NCBI GenBank assembly: GCA_005784505.1
Contig: VCAZ01000179.1
Location: 209,281 to 273,280, forward strand
Direction of reading: 5' to 3'
DNA length: 64,000 nt
Origin: Bagarius yarrelli
Lineage: Eukaryota > Chordata > Actinopteri > Siluriformes > Sisoridae
Each line of letters begins with the position of its first letter. Position 1 is the stretch's first letter. Both the position numbers and the translations under genes were made by a program. Positions 32,581 to 42,795 of the stretch are shown here, piece after piece. A model generated the notes under the pieces. It saw only the letters and a program-made list of their open reading frames with translations, was not told where the DNA came from and made no database searches.

Positions 32581-32804
32581 AATGCAAAGGCGGCTCAGAA
32601 GCTTGCTTTCTCTTTGGCCATGTAATCATCTGGATGTGGGCACGTTGGCAATCAGCAGACGCGCCTCTTTGTCTCACCAAACATCCGGTTCTGCCACCAT
32701 GAATATAAATGCCAACATTATGAGCTGCTCACATTGCCCAGCGGAAAAACACTGGCCTCTGAGATTAGATGCCGTGAGTCTGCATTTAATGTGCGAGTGA
32801 ATAT
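32581..32804. other. Possibly single-copy non-coding stretch
   Basis: Balanced composition between repeats ('gttggcaatcagcagacgcg', 'gaatataaatgccaac'). It overlaps a 95-codon frame that has no domain. It is listed as a candidate conserved element. Confidence 0.3.
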
Positions 32805-32950
32805 GCGTTTATGTGAGTGTGTGTGCGCGCACTTACATAAACCAAGACACACACATGCTTGCATACATTTACAAGTGTGTGTATGTGAATGTAAGCATGT
32901 GTTTCGGTGTATGTGTATGTGTATATATGTGTGTGTGGATGATGTAGCTC
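32805..32950. repeat. Imperfect TG/CA tract with a hairpin
   Basis: Alternating purine-pyrimidine DNA of TG, TATG and CA words. 'acacatgctt' at 32851-32860 is perfectly complementary to 'aagcatgtgt' at 32893-32902, with partial pairing between them. Confidence 0.8.
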
Positions 32951-32952
32951 AG

Positions 32953-33036
32953 GGAAGTGGTGGCACAGTGGTTAAGGTGTTGGACTGCTAATTGAAAGAG
33001 TGCGGGTTTGATTCACAGCACCAACAATTTACAGCT
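32953..33036 (+). repeat. SINE-1 head, well preserved
   Basis: 'ggtggcacagtggttaaggt' and 'ttggactgctaattgaaaga' followed by the B-box-like 'cgggtttgattcacag'. Truncated after 'caccaacaattt'. Confidence 0.9.
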
Positions 33037-33544
33037 AACTACTGTATGCATATAACTACAATACGGCTGACTACAATACATTTGTTTATGTGTGTGTTTA
33101 TGCCATTTGCTAGCATTATATCGTCCTGACATTCTGCACAGTCACAGAACACTAACGTGTTTACTACTTATTTATTACTGGCTCCATTTCGATTTAAATA
33201 GATTAAACTAGACGACTGTGGTAAACTGTAGAATATTATAGGATTTACTAAAGGATTTAGTTCGTTCTAGTATTTACACTCGGTTAATGTTTACGCCAAA
33301 CTATAGAAAGAACTGCAGTGAACTGATCAGTAATATTTGAAAGAGTTGTTCTATAGGAAACAGAAGTGTTAATGGAGATCAGTGTGTTCCAGTGTGAAAG
33401 ACCAGATTCCCATTTCTAATGAACAGCAATGTCACATCATTGATTCCACTAAATTTACACAATGCAGCGAAAATCTTTAACAAAAATGAGCAATAAAAAT
33501 GAACAGTTTGTATAACATGTTGTTTGGTTTGATTTGTTTTAGGG

Positions 33545-33582
<38 letters not shown>

Positions 33583-34299
33583 GCATTGATCTAATGTTTG
33601 CTCTGATTTATGATGTTAGGCTTTCTCACACATGCAGTATAATACAGTTGTAGAATATTTAATCTAGTAATTAATGTGGTCATTAGTTTATTTTACTATA
33701 ATAGAGTTACTATAAGAAGTGTAGTAGAATTAACACAACAAACAACCACATCACTGCAATTTACTACAGTAAGATTCAAAAACACTACAGTATTTACCAC
33801 TGGACAATTTACTCCATGTTCTATGTAAAAAACTACAGTAAATTTTCATATATACTGTTAATAGTGTGTGTTGAACATTTTACAGCAGCCTGCAACAAGT
33901 AGTTAACACCCAATTATCAATTAACAATCAGTTGTGGAACAAGAAAGTAAAAATTAGGCATTTAATGTTGGGATAATTTGTAATGCCATGATTGCGGTGC
34001 CACTGAGGTCTCAGATATAAAATAACATGTTTACTTTGAGCCAACATCTAAAAAAATTGTAATTGAAAAGTGTGAGTGTGAGTCAGTATGACAATTGTCA
34101 GAAAAACAGTCCTGGAAAAGTGGACGTAAGCAGGACGGTTTAGTCCTCTGACTCACTGACTGAATATAACTCATGAGTGAGGATCTTCTTGCTGTATATT
34201 TCTTTCTAAAGGAATTTTAGACCCACGATCCACTTTTAGGGTCCAAAGAATAGATAAATAGAAGTAATTATTTTTAACATATATATTCGTTTACAGACA
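33037..34299. other. No gene; GT microsatellite at 33547-33580
   Basis: AT-rich DNA with a clean (GT)17 tract. The rest shows no family or coding signal. Confidence 0.5.
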
Positions 34300-34343
34300 G
34301 TCGCAATGGAGAAGGGCGTCTGCCAAATGCCATAAAAGTAAAT
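34300..34343 (+). repeat. SINE-1 tail fragment
   Basis: 'gaagggcgtctgccaaatgc' followed by 'cataaaagtaaat' is the 3' end only. Confidence 0.8.
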
Positions 34344-34349
34344 TTTTGC

Positions 34350-34470
34350 TTGTACATTTATGTGTATTTGCATACCTCCATATCCAGAGCAACTTACATC
34401 TTGTGCATCTGAGGGTTTAGGGTCTTGCTCAGGGGTTAGGCAGTGGCGTTTTAGTGGTGCTGGGTAATGA
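34350..34470 (-). repeat. SINE-1, headless
   Basis: 'tatccagagcaacttacatc', 'ttagggtcttgctcaggggt' and 'ttagtggtgctgggtaatga'. It lies tail to tail with the fragment at 34300. Confidence 0.8.
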
Positions 34471-34533
34471 AAGAACAGACAGCTTTGTTTCAGGCACAGT
34501 AATCATCAAAAAATTTAAGGCAAAGAGACTGAG

Positions 34534-34935
34534 TGTAACGTTGACTCCACTGATGCGAGAATTATTGAACCCAAGTGCAGTTTTATTTACAAGGTGACTA
34601 TATAAAAAAACACTAGACAAATAACATAGCAGGAACATAGCCTCACCAAAGTGGTATACAAAACAATCATCCACCAAGACAGGGCAAACAGAAGGGCAAA
34701 AAATACACAAGGAACTAATTAACAAACCAAGACACACCTGAACCAATGAACACTTGACTAAACAACCCAATGAAAACAAGACACAAGGACAGAGGGAATC
34801 ACGTGACGACAAAACAGGAAGTAAACAAAACAATAACATGACTTAAGCTAGCTTAGCTAGCTAGCATAGCAGAGTAGCTAGCTAGCAAGCTAAGCTAACA
34901 CAGACAAAAACAAAACATGAAACAAGAACGTTACA
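34534..34935 (-). mobile_element. Solo LTR (402 bp) with 5-bp target duplication
   Basis: The element is bounded by 'tgtaacgtt' and its exact inverse 'aacgttaca', so it starts TG and ends CA like a retroviral-type LTR. Both flanks carry the same five bases, 'ctgag' (34529-34533 and 34936-34940), the usual target-site length for Gypsy-type and related elements. On the minus strand a TATA-like 'ttttatatagtc' precedes an 'aaataaaactgc' polyadenylation-type signal 15-20 bp downstream, then the 3' end, giving the orientation. No internal retroelement sequence adjoins it. The 136-codon minus-strand frame at 34429-34839 is incidental. It could instead be a MITE, but MITEs with TG...CA ends and 5-bp duplications are uncommon. 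Confidence 0.8.
34843..34895. repeat. GCTAGC-rich imperfect palindrome within the LTR
   Basis: The left arm 'agctagcttagctagctagc' and right arm 'gctagctagcaagctaagct' are near-perfect inverses around 'atagcagagta'. Confidence 0.9.
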
Positions 34936-34940
34936 CTGAG

Positions 34941-35199
34941 CTAAATCCTTTGGACAAAATTGTATATAGTATGAAAGCTGCGATAGCATTAATGTTAAGC
35001 TAGTTAGCAAACTTGAATAATCAACTTAAATGGATATTTTTTGATAGAACCTAAATCTTAAATGTATAACTTATGTGTCTTGATAAATAGGCCATCATTA
35101 AGTTAGTTAAATGCCAATAAATTTGTGTAATTGTTGCCCTTAATAAAAAGCATAATTTCGAACCCTTAAATTGATCCAGAGTTACCTCCTTGTGTAATA
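34941..35199. other. No recognisable feature
   Basis: AT-rich spacer. Confidence 0.4.
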
Positions 35200-35287
35200 G
35201 CATAATGACTGCTCAGTTGTATGAAAGAGATAAATGTAAGTCGCCAAGGATAAGGACGTCTGCCAAATGCTGTAAATGTAAATGTGA
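35200..35287 (+). repeat. SINE-1 tail
   Basis: 'ctgctcagttgtatgaaaga', 'aataaggacgtctgcc'-type tail and 'aaatgctgtaaatgtaaatg'. It is followed at once by a SINE-1 head in the opposite orientation. Confidence 0.85.
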
Positions 35288-35325
35288 TCAGCAGTCAAAC
35301 ATCATAACCACTGAGCTATCTGTCC
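35288..35325 (-). repeat. SINE-1 head fragment
   Basis: 'cagcagtcaaacatcataac' and 'cactgagctatct' read as an inverted head. Confidence 0.7.
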
Positions 35326-35371
35326 AAACAATGAGACCAAGGTCAATCCAAAACGTAGAGGACCAGAAAGT

Positions 35372-35552
35372 GAAGTGGTAGCTACATGGTTAAAGTGTTT
35401 AAGTGCAGATTGGAAGCTTAGTTAGTCACTTCCTAGCACTATTAAGATACCTTCTCTAAGCAAAGCCCATAATTCCCAACTTCTTAGTTTAATTAAATAA
35501 ATCAAATGAATGTAAGTCCCTCTGGATAAGAGCATCTGACAAATACAACATT
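35372..35552 (+). repeat. SINE-1, full but diverged
   Basis: The head 'gtggtagctacatggttaaa', reduced body 'ttctctaagcaaagcccata', and well-kept tail 'gtaagtccctctggataaga' and 'gcatctgacaaatac'. Confidence 0.88.
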
Positions 35553-36195
35553 AAAATGTTATTTTAAAGAGAGATACAGTGATAAAAGAAGAGAGTTGAA
35601 AAGTCTACCCCACTCCTTTCACTGGGCAGAGTGCTGGCTAAAAGGTGTCAGGAGAATATTATTCAGGAGTCAAGTGTACAAACATGCTCATTACCAGAAT
35701 TTCTTTTCTTTTGCACTGCATTTGCATATTAAAAATGTGAGTTAATTATGTTCTACAGTACAATAATTTTCCCTGTCATCCTAAACACCCTCATTATGTA
35801 ACTTAGTTATGGTCTTTGACACAGTTGGTCCCCTTTGTGAGCTCGGCTATCCAGCATTAATACAACAATTATTAAAACATTATAATTTTGTCACACCAGT
35901 CTTCCCCAGTTGAAGCGTTACATATCACTTTGTTTTTTTTCTCCCAGCTATCACTTTTTGGTTTTCAGAACAGTCTATTAAAGTTAGTTTTCGGTTCCTT
36001 GTTATTTGTTTACCAAAACTTAACCAGACGGGAACCTCGTACAAACGTTAGGGGAATGTATTATGTTTTCTGGGATTACACTAAACATACAGAATCATCC
36101 CATAAATATATACAGCGTACTTAATGTAATTTCAGCAATTACAAAACATTTCCCATTTGGTTATTTGTTTTGGGAAGAAAATAATAACCTTTACT
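35553..36195. other. No assigned feature
   Basis: The part at 35590-35750 contains an exact octamer 'atttgcat' in a balanced context and could be regulatory. Frames here lack support. Confidence 0.3.
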
Positions 36196-36548
36196 GCACC
36201 ACAGTGGCTTAGTGGTTAGCACTGTTGCCTCACAGCGAGAAGGTCGCGGGTTTGATTCCGGGACGGGGCCCTTTCTTAGTGGAGTTTGCATGTTCTCCAT
36301 GTGTTTGCGTAGGTTTACTCCGAGTACTCCGGTTTCCTTCAACAGTCTGAAAACATGCGTGTTAGGGTTAATTGGTGATTCTAAATTTCCCATAGGAGTG
36401 AGTTGAGAGTGTGTGCGGCCCTGTGATGGACTGGCGACCTGTTAAGGGTCTACCCCTCCTGCCTTTCAGAGACGGCTGGGTAAGCTCCAGCAAATCCACG
36501 TGACCCCGAATTAGGAAATAAGCGGTTATAGAAGATGAATGAAGGAAT
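36196..36548 (+). repeat. SINE-2, full length
   Basis: It aligns block by block with 9600-9962: 'acagtggcttagtggttagc', 'gcgggtttgattccggg' (better B box than 9600), 'gtggagtttgcatgttct', 'gtgatggactggcgacctgt', tail 'gaagatgaatgaagga'. Confidence 0.93.
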
Positions 36549-36567
36549 AATAACATTGATAACATCT

Positions 36568-36692
36568 CCAAGCTGCTGTTGCTGGGCCACTAAGCAAGGC
36601 ACTTAACCCTCAGTTGCTCAGTTGGATAAACAAATCAGATAAATATTAGTAGCTCTGGATAAAGATCTCTGCCAAATGTCGTAAATGTAAAT
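36568..36692 (+). repeat. SINE-1, headless
   Basis: 'ctgctgttgctgggccacta', 'cactcagttgctcagttgg'-like spacer and tail 'agctctggataaagatctct' with 'gccaaatgtcgtaaatgt'. Confidence 0.88.
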
Positions 36693-36747
36693 AAAATAAT
36701 AACTGTGAATATGGGTGTCTCTCAAATGCCAGGAATGTTACAAAATT

Positions 36748-36882
36748 AACATTTCTGGCTTTGGCAGACACCCTTACCCAGTATGACTAACATTTTTTAT
36801 CCAACTAATCAGTTGTAGGTTAGAGGCCTTGCTTTGGAAAGCAGTGAAAGCTTCGTGGTACTGGGCATTGAACCCATGATAC
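36748..36882 (-). repeat. SINE-1, diverged
   Basis: 'tttggcagacacccttaccc', 'aggccttgctttggaaagca' and 'actgggcattgaacccatga' are the tail, worn body and B-box side. The head is cut by the LINE tail that follows. Confidence 0.8.
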
Positions 36883-36883
36883 A

Positions 36884-38070
36884 CATTTACATTTACAGCA
36901 TTTAGCAGACGCTCTTGTCCACAGCGACGTACAAGAAGTGCTTTGAGTCATATCATTAAACAGCTCAATACCAATACAATAGTTCACAAATTGGTGTAAC
37001 AACAACAAAAACTGTTGAAAAGAGTGAGGGGGTTTTTTTGTTTTTTTTGTTTTAATTCAAGAGCAAGGTATTTAAGAAAGAGATGAGTTTTCAAACGCCT
37101 TCTGAAGGTTTGGTAGACAGAGAACAAAGAAAGTCTATGGTTGAGGAAGGTGATGACAAAAAAATGTCAGTGGCTGAGTCTAAGGGTAAAGAGGAAAAAG
37201 AGTCATGGTCAGGAATGGAGGAAAGGGTGGTAAAAGCTACCGACGAAGGAGAGATGGAGTGGAAATTGAGATGGGTTAAAGAGAGGGTCTGGTAGTTAGT
37301 TTTAGAAAGGCTAGGAATAGAAAGATTGAACGATACCAAGTGATGATCAGAGGTGTGAAGAGGGGTAAAAGATATGTCCGTGAGTGTGGAAGGATGTGTA
37401 AAAACCAAATCCAGGACATTTGCTCCCTTGTGTGTGGGGAAGGGAAAAAGGAAAAGGGGTCCATCAGAGGCAGAATGCAGGAGGAATGGAGCTTGTCTGA
37501 CAGAAGGTTGAAGTCACCGAGTACCATCAAGGGGATACCATCAGTAGAGAAGGCACTAAAAAGTGTATCCATCTCATCTAGGAAGTTTCCCAGAGGACCA
37601 GGGGGGCGGTAGATGACGATGATCAGAATGTTAATTGGAGAAAAGACTAAAACTGCATGAAACTCAAAGGAAGGGATAGTTAAATGAGACATAGGGAGAG
37701 GTGAGAAACACCATCTCCGGGACAACAAAATACCAGTGCCACAACTCCTGCCCGTTCCCCTAGGTGTATGAGAGAATGCATAGGCAGAGGATAGAGCAGC
37801 TGGAGTAGCGGAATTGTGTGGGGACATCCAGGTCTCAGTGAACACCAGGAAGTCCAGAGAGTAGAGAGAAGGTAAAGCTGTGATAAAGTCTGCTTTCTTC
37901 ACAGCAGACTGGCAGTTCCAGAGCCCACCTACCACCACTGTTTAAGATTGAAACAACAGAGGGGGGTAGATGAGGTTGCTGGAAGAGCGGCCTCTGTTTC
38001 ATGGGTGACTACGCCTGGGCCTGTGCAATGTGACAACAGGAATGGGCGTGCTGTGCATGCCATTTTTTAG
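36884..38070 (-). pseudogene. L2-like LINE: endonuclease joined to C-terminus, RT domain missing
   Basis: Leftward element. The 220-codon frame 37276-37938 is an APE-type endonuclease: NCQSAVKKADFI at the start, FTETWMSP, IIVIYRPPGPLGNFL, then LMVLGDFNLLSDK (GDFN motif) and, in the next frame (37091-37408), TSDHHLVSFNL with the catalytic SDH. After the post-endonuclease linker (FLCSLSTK, near 37110) the sequence jumps to the FRRRLKTHLFLKYL C-terminal block (37040-37105) and then the 3' tail (36884-36990). The whole reverse transcriptase, normally several hundred codons, is absent. At least one frameshift (about 37300-37400) also breaks the endonuclease. The 5' part (37940-38070) is untranslated or N-terminal. 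Confidence 0.88.
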
Positions 38071-38132
38071 ATAAGTGCTATTATTTACAGTATTGTTATT
38101 AAATAGAGAGTATTACAAGTAAAACTTAAGAG

Positions 38133-38325
38133 TTTACACAGTATTTGGCAGACGTCCTTATACAGAGCAACTTGCATGTATCTTTTTTTATACAACTGAG
38201 CAATTGGGGCTTGAGAGCTTTGCTTAGGGGCCCAACAGAGGGGACTTTGTGGTGCTGGAAATCAAACCCTGATCTTCCAGATGTCAGTCCAACACCTTAA
38301 CCACTGAACTACCCTTCCCCTCGTT
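38133..38325 (-). repeat. SINE-1, full length
   Basis: 'atttggcagacgtccttata', 'actgagcaattggggcttga', 'ggggcccaacagaggggact' and 'tccaacaccttaaccactga' in order. Confidence 0.93.
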
Positions 38326-38667
38326 TTGATTCTAATCACACTCACCTGTATCACCTGATTGCACACACACCCTATTTAAACCACTTACTTTCACTGACTC
38401 TCTGTCTGGTCTTAACAAGGAAGCATTTCTCACCCATATACGTCTGTGATCTCCTATCATTTACCGAGGTTCCAAAACTTTTATCTTGATTAAGACGACC
38501 AGACTCCACACGTTCCACACATTCTGGGTAATCCTGTGTTTCTGTCTTAATTTTCCATTTGTTTCAAATTAGACTAGACGATACAACTTCCTGTTTTTTA
38601 TCATTTTGGAATAAAAGTTATCTGTTTGATTCCAACACTGTGCTCTGAGTCTACTTCCTGTTACAAC
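38326..38667 (+). mobile_element. Possible LTR-like or non-autonomous element, 5' end unclear
   Basis: 'acaccctatttaaaccac' resembles a TATA region and 'ttggaataaaagttatctg' a polyadenylation signal, followed by 'gattccaacactgtgctctg' and a terminal 'cttcctgttaca'. This layout resembles LTRs of fish retroelements. No TG start or target duplication was found, so the call is tentative. Confidence 0.35.
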
Positions 38668-38805
38668 AGCTGCCACTGTTGGGCCCTTAAGCAAGGACCT
38701 TAATCTGCTTCCAGCTCCTTTGACTCTGTATCATATCTGACCCTGTGCTCTTATATGCAAAGAAACAAATGTCACCATGCTGTTATGTATATGTGACAAA
38801 TTAAT
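38668..38805 (+). repeat. SINE-4, headless
   Basis: 'gctgccactgttgggccctt', 'cctgaccctgtgctc'-like core and 'atatgcaaagaaacaaatgt' with 'tatatgtgacaaattaatt' as tail. It matches 54000-54170. Confidence 0.82.
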
Positions 38806-38839
38806 TAATTAATATTAGTCAGATTTTTTTGCCTTGAGG

Positions 38840-38943
38840 GAGATAGACAGAGAAGTGGGACTGGAAGGTACCCGAGCTGGGAATCGATCCCGTTTCGCCA
38901 GAGTGCATGTGGGTGTCAGCACTTTAACCCACTACACCACCAG
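38840..38943 (-). repeat. SINE-3
   Basis: 'agagaagtgggactggaagg', the inverted B box 'gggaatcgatcccg' and head 'actttaacccactacaccac'. It corresponds to 8455-8560. Confidence 0.78.
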
Positions 38944-40544
38944 TTTATTAAGGTGACATTTAACTCGTATGCATCCAAACACAGCTGCATACAATAAGCG
39001 AAGAAATTACTCAATTGGGTATCAGTTGCACACATGGGAGTGTAGATATGTAAAGAGATGCTATCAGAAAATAATCCCCTGTATCAGAACCGATGCAAAG
39101 CTATGTGTGTGTGTGTGTGTGTGTGTGTGTACGGTCTGCAGCTTAGCCGATACCTGATCGTGCCATAGTAACACGCATACAATTATACGATGACTCATCC
39201 AGTACTTGGTTTAGTCTGGATAGCACATTAATGAACACGAACCTCGACCTGCAAAACATAAGCTATAAAACTGAAATGATGGAATGAGCTATTGTTTGTG
39301 ATTATGCAATGTAAAATAAACATTGGAATGAATAAATAAATAATGGCAGCTTCAGTATGATCACAGAGAGGAATATAATTCTAAATGTTGGACACTATTA
39401 AATAAAAGAAAATACATAATTATATGTATATGTAAAATAACAATATTATTAAAAATAAAAATACATTAATTAATGTCCTGTGTATTTATGAAAATCTGTG
39501 TAAGCCTTTTGGGAGCTTCGGCCACCCCTGCTATTCCCAAGGTAAGCCCTTCTGCCATAATTCCTGTCTGCCAAATGCGATGTACCAAGGTAAACAAGCC
39601 TGAACTTTATTTTGGGAAATGCTGCAAGGTTGGGAAATGTGCTTTTAAAGAAAATTGGTAAATGTCATAGCTTCCTTAGGAAATGCAACCTGTCAGTGAT
39701 GCAAGGGTAAATTTACGGAAAAACATATATATCAAGGAACACTTATGTATATATATGTCCCGGCAGAAATATGGAAACAATAAATTGCTTAACACTTGTT
39801 AATGTTGGCGCCCCTGCCAGGCCCCAGAGGGCAACAAAAAGACTTAATTTTGTAGACCATGAGCTCGGGGTTGTCATGTTGGAATATCCCTTGTCCTTCA
39901 TTGTCTTGATTGGTTTCCTTATTGTGTCAGGTTTAGGTTTTTCCTCGATTAGGTTAAAGTATTTATACCAGTGTTCAGTTGTCTTGCTTTGGGGTTTAAA
40001 AGGTCATAATTCATGATTTCAGGCCAGGTTTTGTATAGATTAGCTAACGTGTGTGGTTTTCACCTCTTTCTTAATTTGTTTCCTTTTCATTTATTTCTTA
40101 TAAAAATGCATCTCATCCCGAACCATTGAAATTTTTTCTCTAAAGATTTCTCTACAAGTCAACGAAAAACCACTTTGTCATCTTACTGGATCTAATTACA
40201 CACCAAAGCATCGGCCAACATGAGAGTCTATTTATAAACCATTTAGAATCCTTACAACGGACTTTCCTCTATTCAATCGGCATCTGCATGAATCAATTTT
40301 TCATCCAGGCTTCTATTTGCACACAAAAGTAGCTGGTAGTCCTGGGATGGCCCCAAATGGTGACGATCCCGTGTTCCGGTTTTCATCACTGGATGTTTGA
40401 TGACTTTTGCCAAAGGAATTAGTGTTTAAAACGGTCCAACTAACTTAGATTTGTGATTTACTAATTCTGCTTGAAATTTAAACGTTTTAGACGATCCCAG
40501 ACAATATCTCATGCGATAAGGGGTAAATCTGGTTCCTCTAAATC
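38944..40544. other. No gene recognised; GT microsatellite at 39102-39131
   Basis: Frames of 60-81 codons at 38969, 39473 and 39771 have no domain or homologous motif. The DNA is AT-rich with a clean (GT)15 tract. Confidence 0.45.
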
Positions 40545-40722
40545 AGGGGTTCAAACCAAAACTCAGTTCCTGGAGGGAGGGCCGGCTTCACCCTGGTTAA
40601 TTGCCCCTGATCCGCTAATCATGTCTTGTAGGCTTGTTTAAAAACTGTTTTGTGGTTCAGAATCCGGTTGGAACTCCGAACTCTGCCAGGTCACCGGCCC
40701 CTCCAGTTTAAATTGCACCATC
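40545..40722. mobile_element. Palindromic element, Angel-like, diverged
   Basis: 'tcctggagggagggccggct' at the left and 'ggtcaccggcccctccagtt' at the right are partial inverses, with 'cctgatccgctaatcatgtc' in the centre region as in the 47300 copy. Confidence 0.55.
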
Positions 40723-40809
40723 GCTGCTCAAATATGTTTTTCAGGGAGTTTTGCCTTGCCATTTCTTGCATCGGTCTATTGTTATGAATTGGTGTAGTGG
40801 ACTTGCTCA
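40723..40809 (-). repeat. Rpt-A fragment
   Basis: 'ttttcagggagttttgcctt' and 'gccatttcttgcat' resemble the 'cagggagtttttccttgcca' block of 58838. Confidence 0.5.
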
Positions 40810-41780
40810 TTAATTAAATTCAGCATTTAACCTTGTCTTTTTCTTGATCCTTCATGTCGCCCTCTTTCCTGGTCTAACAAATTTTCTGCCTTGGTCAATT
40901 GTTAAAACTATCCTGGTTTTGACTGGTGACCCTTTGCTTCCATCCGCCTTTTATTTCCATTCTCCCTCTTTTTCTCACAATATCCAATGTCAAAATCTTC
41001 CTTTTCTCCCTGGCTCCTGCCCTAATAATTTTCTCTAAATATATCTCATGTCCATATCTACCCTTTGTTTAAAAGTGCTCCTCAAATAAATCAGTTTTGC
41101 TTCTATCTTTAGTCTGCCTATTCATTCATTAATGTATTCAATTTGGAACTTTGTATTATCTATTCTCTTCCATATTCTCACCTCAGTTCCTTCACTTCAT
41201 CTTCTAACTATTATCAAGAATCTGCGTCCCCGCCAAAGCCTTTTCTTTTCCCTTTTCCAATTCATCTTTATTAAAGGCTACTTAACCATCAATCCATCTG
41301 GTCATCATCTATCCATATACGTCTATTTTCCCCCCCATTTTAGCTAAATTGTCCATCCCATCCATCCATCCATCCAATTCCATCCCTGATCTCAAGCTAT
41401 ATCTCTGATCTTCCAATTCTCACTCAGTTAATTCACTTAATCCTTACCATAAGGATCTATTATGTCCAGCTATGATCCACCCACCAAGCTAGTTTTTTTG
41501 CTTTGCATTGTTTGTACCCTCCATCATCTTTCCTGTCTTGCCCTAGCCCACCATCGAATTCATGTCCCATGGTCCCAGCCGTCCTTCCTTTTCTTTATCC
41601 TGATGCTGAACTTCTTAATAAAATTTGAGCTTCCCGGTCCAGCAGCCATCCCCGTTGTTACATAAGGCTCCCCTAGAGGTCAGGGCCCTATTACTCGTCC
41701 TTTTGTCATTGTCATTCCTGTCAAAGGGCAAATCCTTTTTTCTAATCTCGGATCTTTCCTTCAACCAGGAACATAGAGGT
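40810..41780. other. Pyrimidine-rich kilobase without simple period
   Basis: The plus strand is strongly C+T biased throughout ('ctccctctttttctcac', 'ccttccttttctttatcctg') but is not a microsatellite except the short (CATC) run at 41358-41376. Frames of 62-71 codons here have no domain. No family was recognised. Confidence 0.6.
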
Positions 41781-42571
41781 ATGTCCAGAGACGACAAAAA
41801 CACAACATTCTTAAAGAATTAAGAACAACTGGTCTAAAGAATTAAGGTCACATGGCAAAAGCAGAACCTGTGTCAAGTTTTTAACCTTTAAAAGTTTAAG
41901 ATGCAACTTTGCTTTCTTTTCAACATATACTTTTCAGAAATTGCTTGTGCACCACTTCTATTTTGAATATTGCATTTTCCAGGTAGCTATTGAAATCTTA
42001 AAAAAACCAGTAGAAAGCAAAGTTAGTTGTTCAGTAAATCAGTGGTGGGCCGTCAGGGCCTTCTCTGCTGTCCCTAAAAAAATTGTGTAATATTTTGTGT
42101 CATTAGGATATGTTAGCAAACCTTCAAACCGGTATGTGTGTGTGTGTGTGTGATGATGGAAACCATTGACATAAACAGTGAGATAAAGAACAGTGGTCAT
42201 AAGATTTATTCCTGTAACTGACCATGAAAAGTGGCTTCGAGTGTGTGTTAATGAGATATTAACTGTGCTATCTGATGTCTCTCAATTTAATTAAATGCTT
42301 ATTTAAAGGTCAGGAGTGTGTCTTTCTGTTTTGACTGGTTGCCCTTTCTGACATAATCAATTCTGAGAGCTCTCTGAGTATCTCCGCTCGCTGTCGGTTC
42401 TCTTTTTTTTTTGTTTTTTTTTCTTTTCTTGTGTTCATTCTTTCCTTTATCTCATTCTCCATTTCTGTTCCTCTCCACCGCTCGCTCGAGTTTGCATTCA
42501 TTTGTGTGACAGATGCTTTTAGGTTTTACGTAGTACGTAGGCGGAAAATGCGGAATTGAATGCGAACGCAA
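41781..42571. other. No gene; short GT run and possible repeat start
   Basis: (GT)n lies at 42134-42152. 'cagtggtgggccgtcagggc' at 42043 resembles 'cagtggtgtgcagtcagggc' at 43247, likely the same end of a repeat whose other limits I cannot see. Confidence 0.4.
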
Positions 42572-42795
42572 AATTTACAGCAGATTTGGCAGACACCCTT
42601 ATCCCAGAGTGACTTACAATATTCCTTGTTGTTATACACTGAGGAGGGTTAAGGCCTTGCTCAGGGGCCCCTTGTTCTTAGGCCTGGTGGCATTTAGTTG
42701 GTGACATGGCTGGGATCGAATGGATCCGAACCCGGGTCCTCAAGGTAATAGTCCCAACAACAAACTTAACCACTGCGCTACCACAACTTTCCCAC
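42572..42795 (-). repeat. SINE-1, full length with a body insertion
   Basis: 'cagatttggcagacaccctt', 'cccagagtgacttacaa', 'aggccttgctcaggggcccc' and 'atccgaacccgggtcctc' (B box), ending 'aaccactgcgctaccac'. The body is about 35 bp longer than in other copies ('ttcttaggcctggtggc'). Confidence 0.88.

Noticed and set aside
34429..34839. 136-codon minus-strand hydrophobic frame
   Set aside because: It lies almost wholly in the solo LTR and runs past its end; the composition reflects the T-rich LTR strand, not a membrane protein.
37276..37938. 220-codon frame as a possible host gene
   Set aside because: It carries APE-type endonuclease motifs (YRPP, GDFN, SDH in the next frame) and is followed by LINE C-terminal and tail sequence, so it is a retrotransposon remnant.
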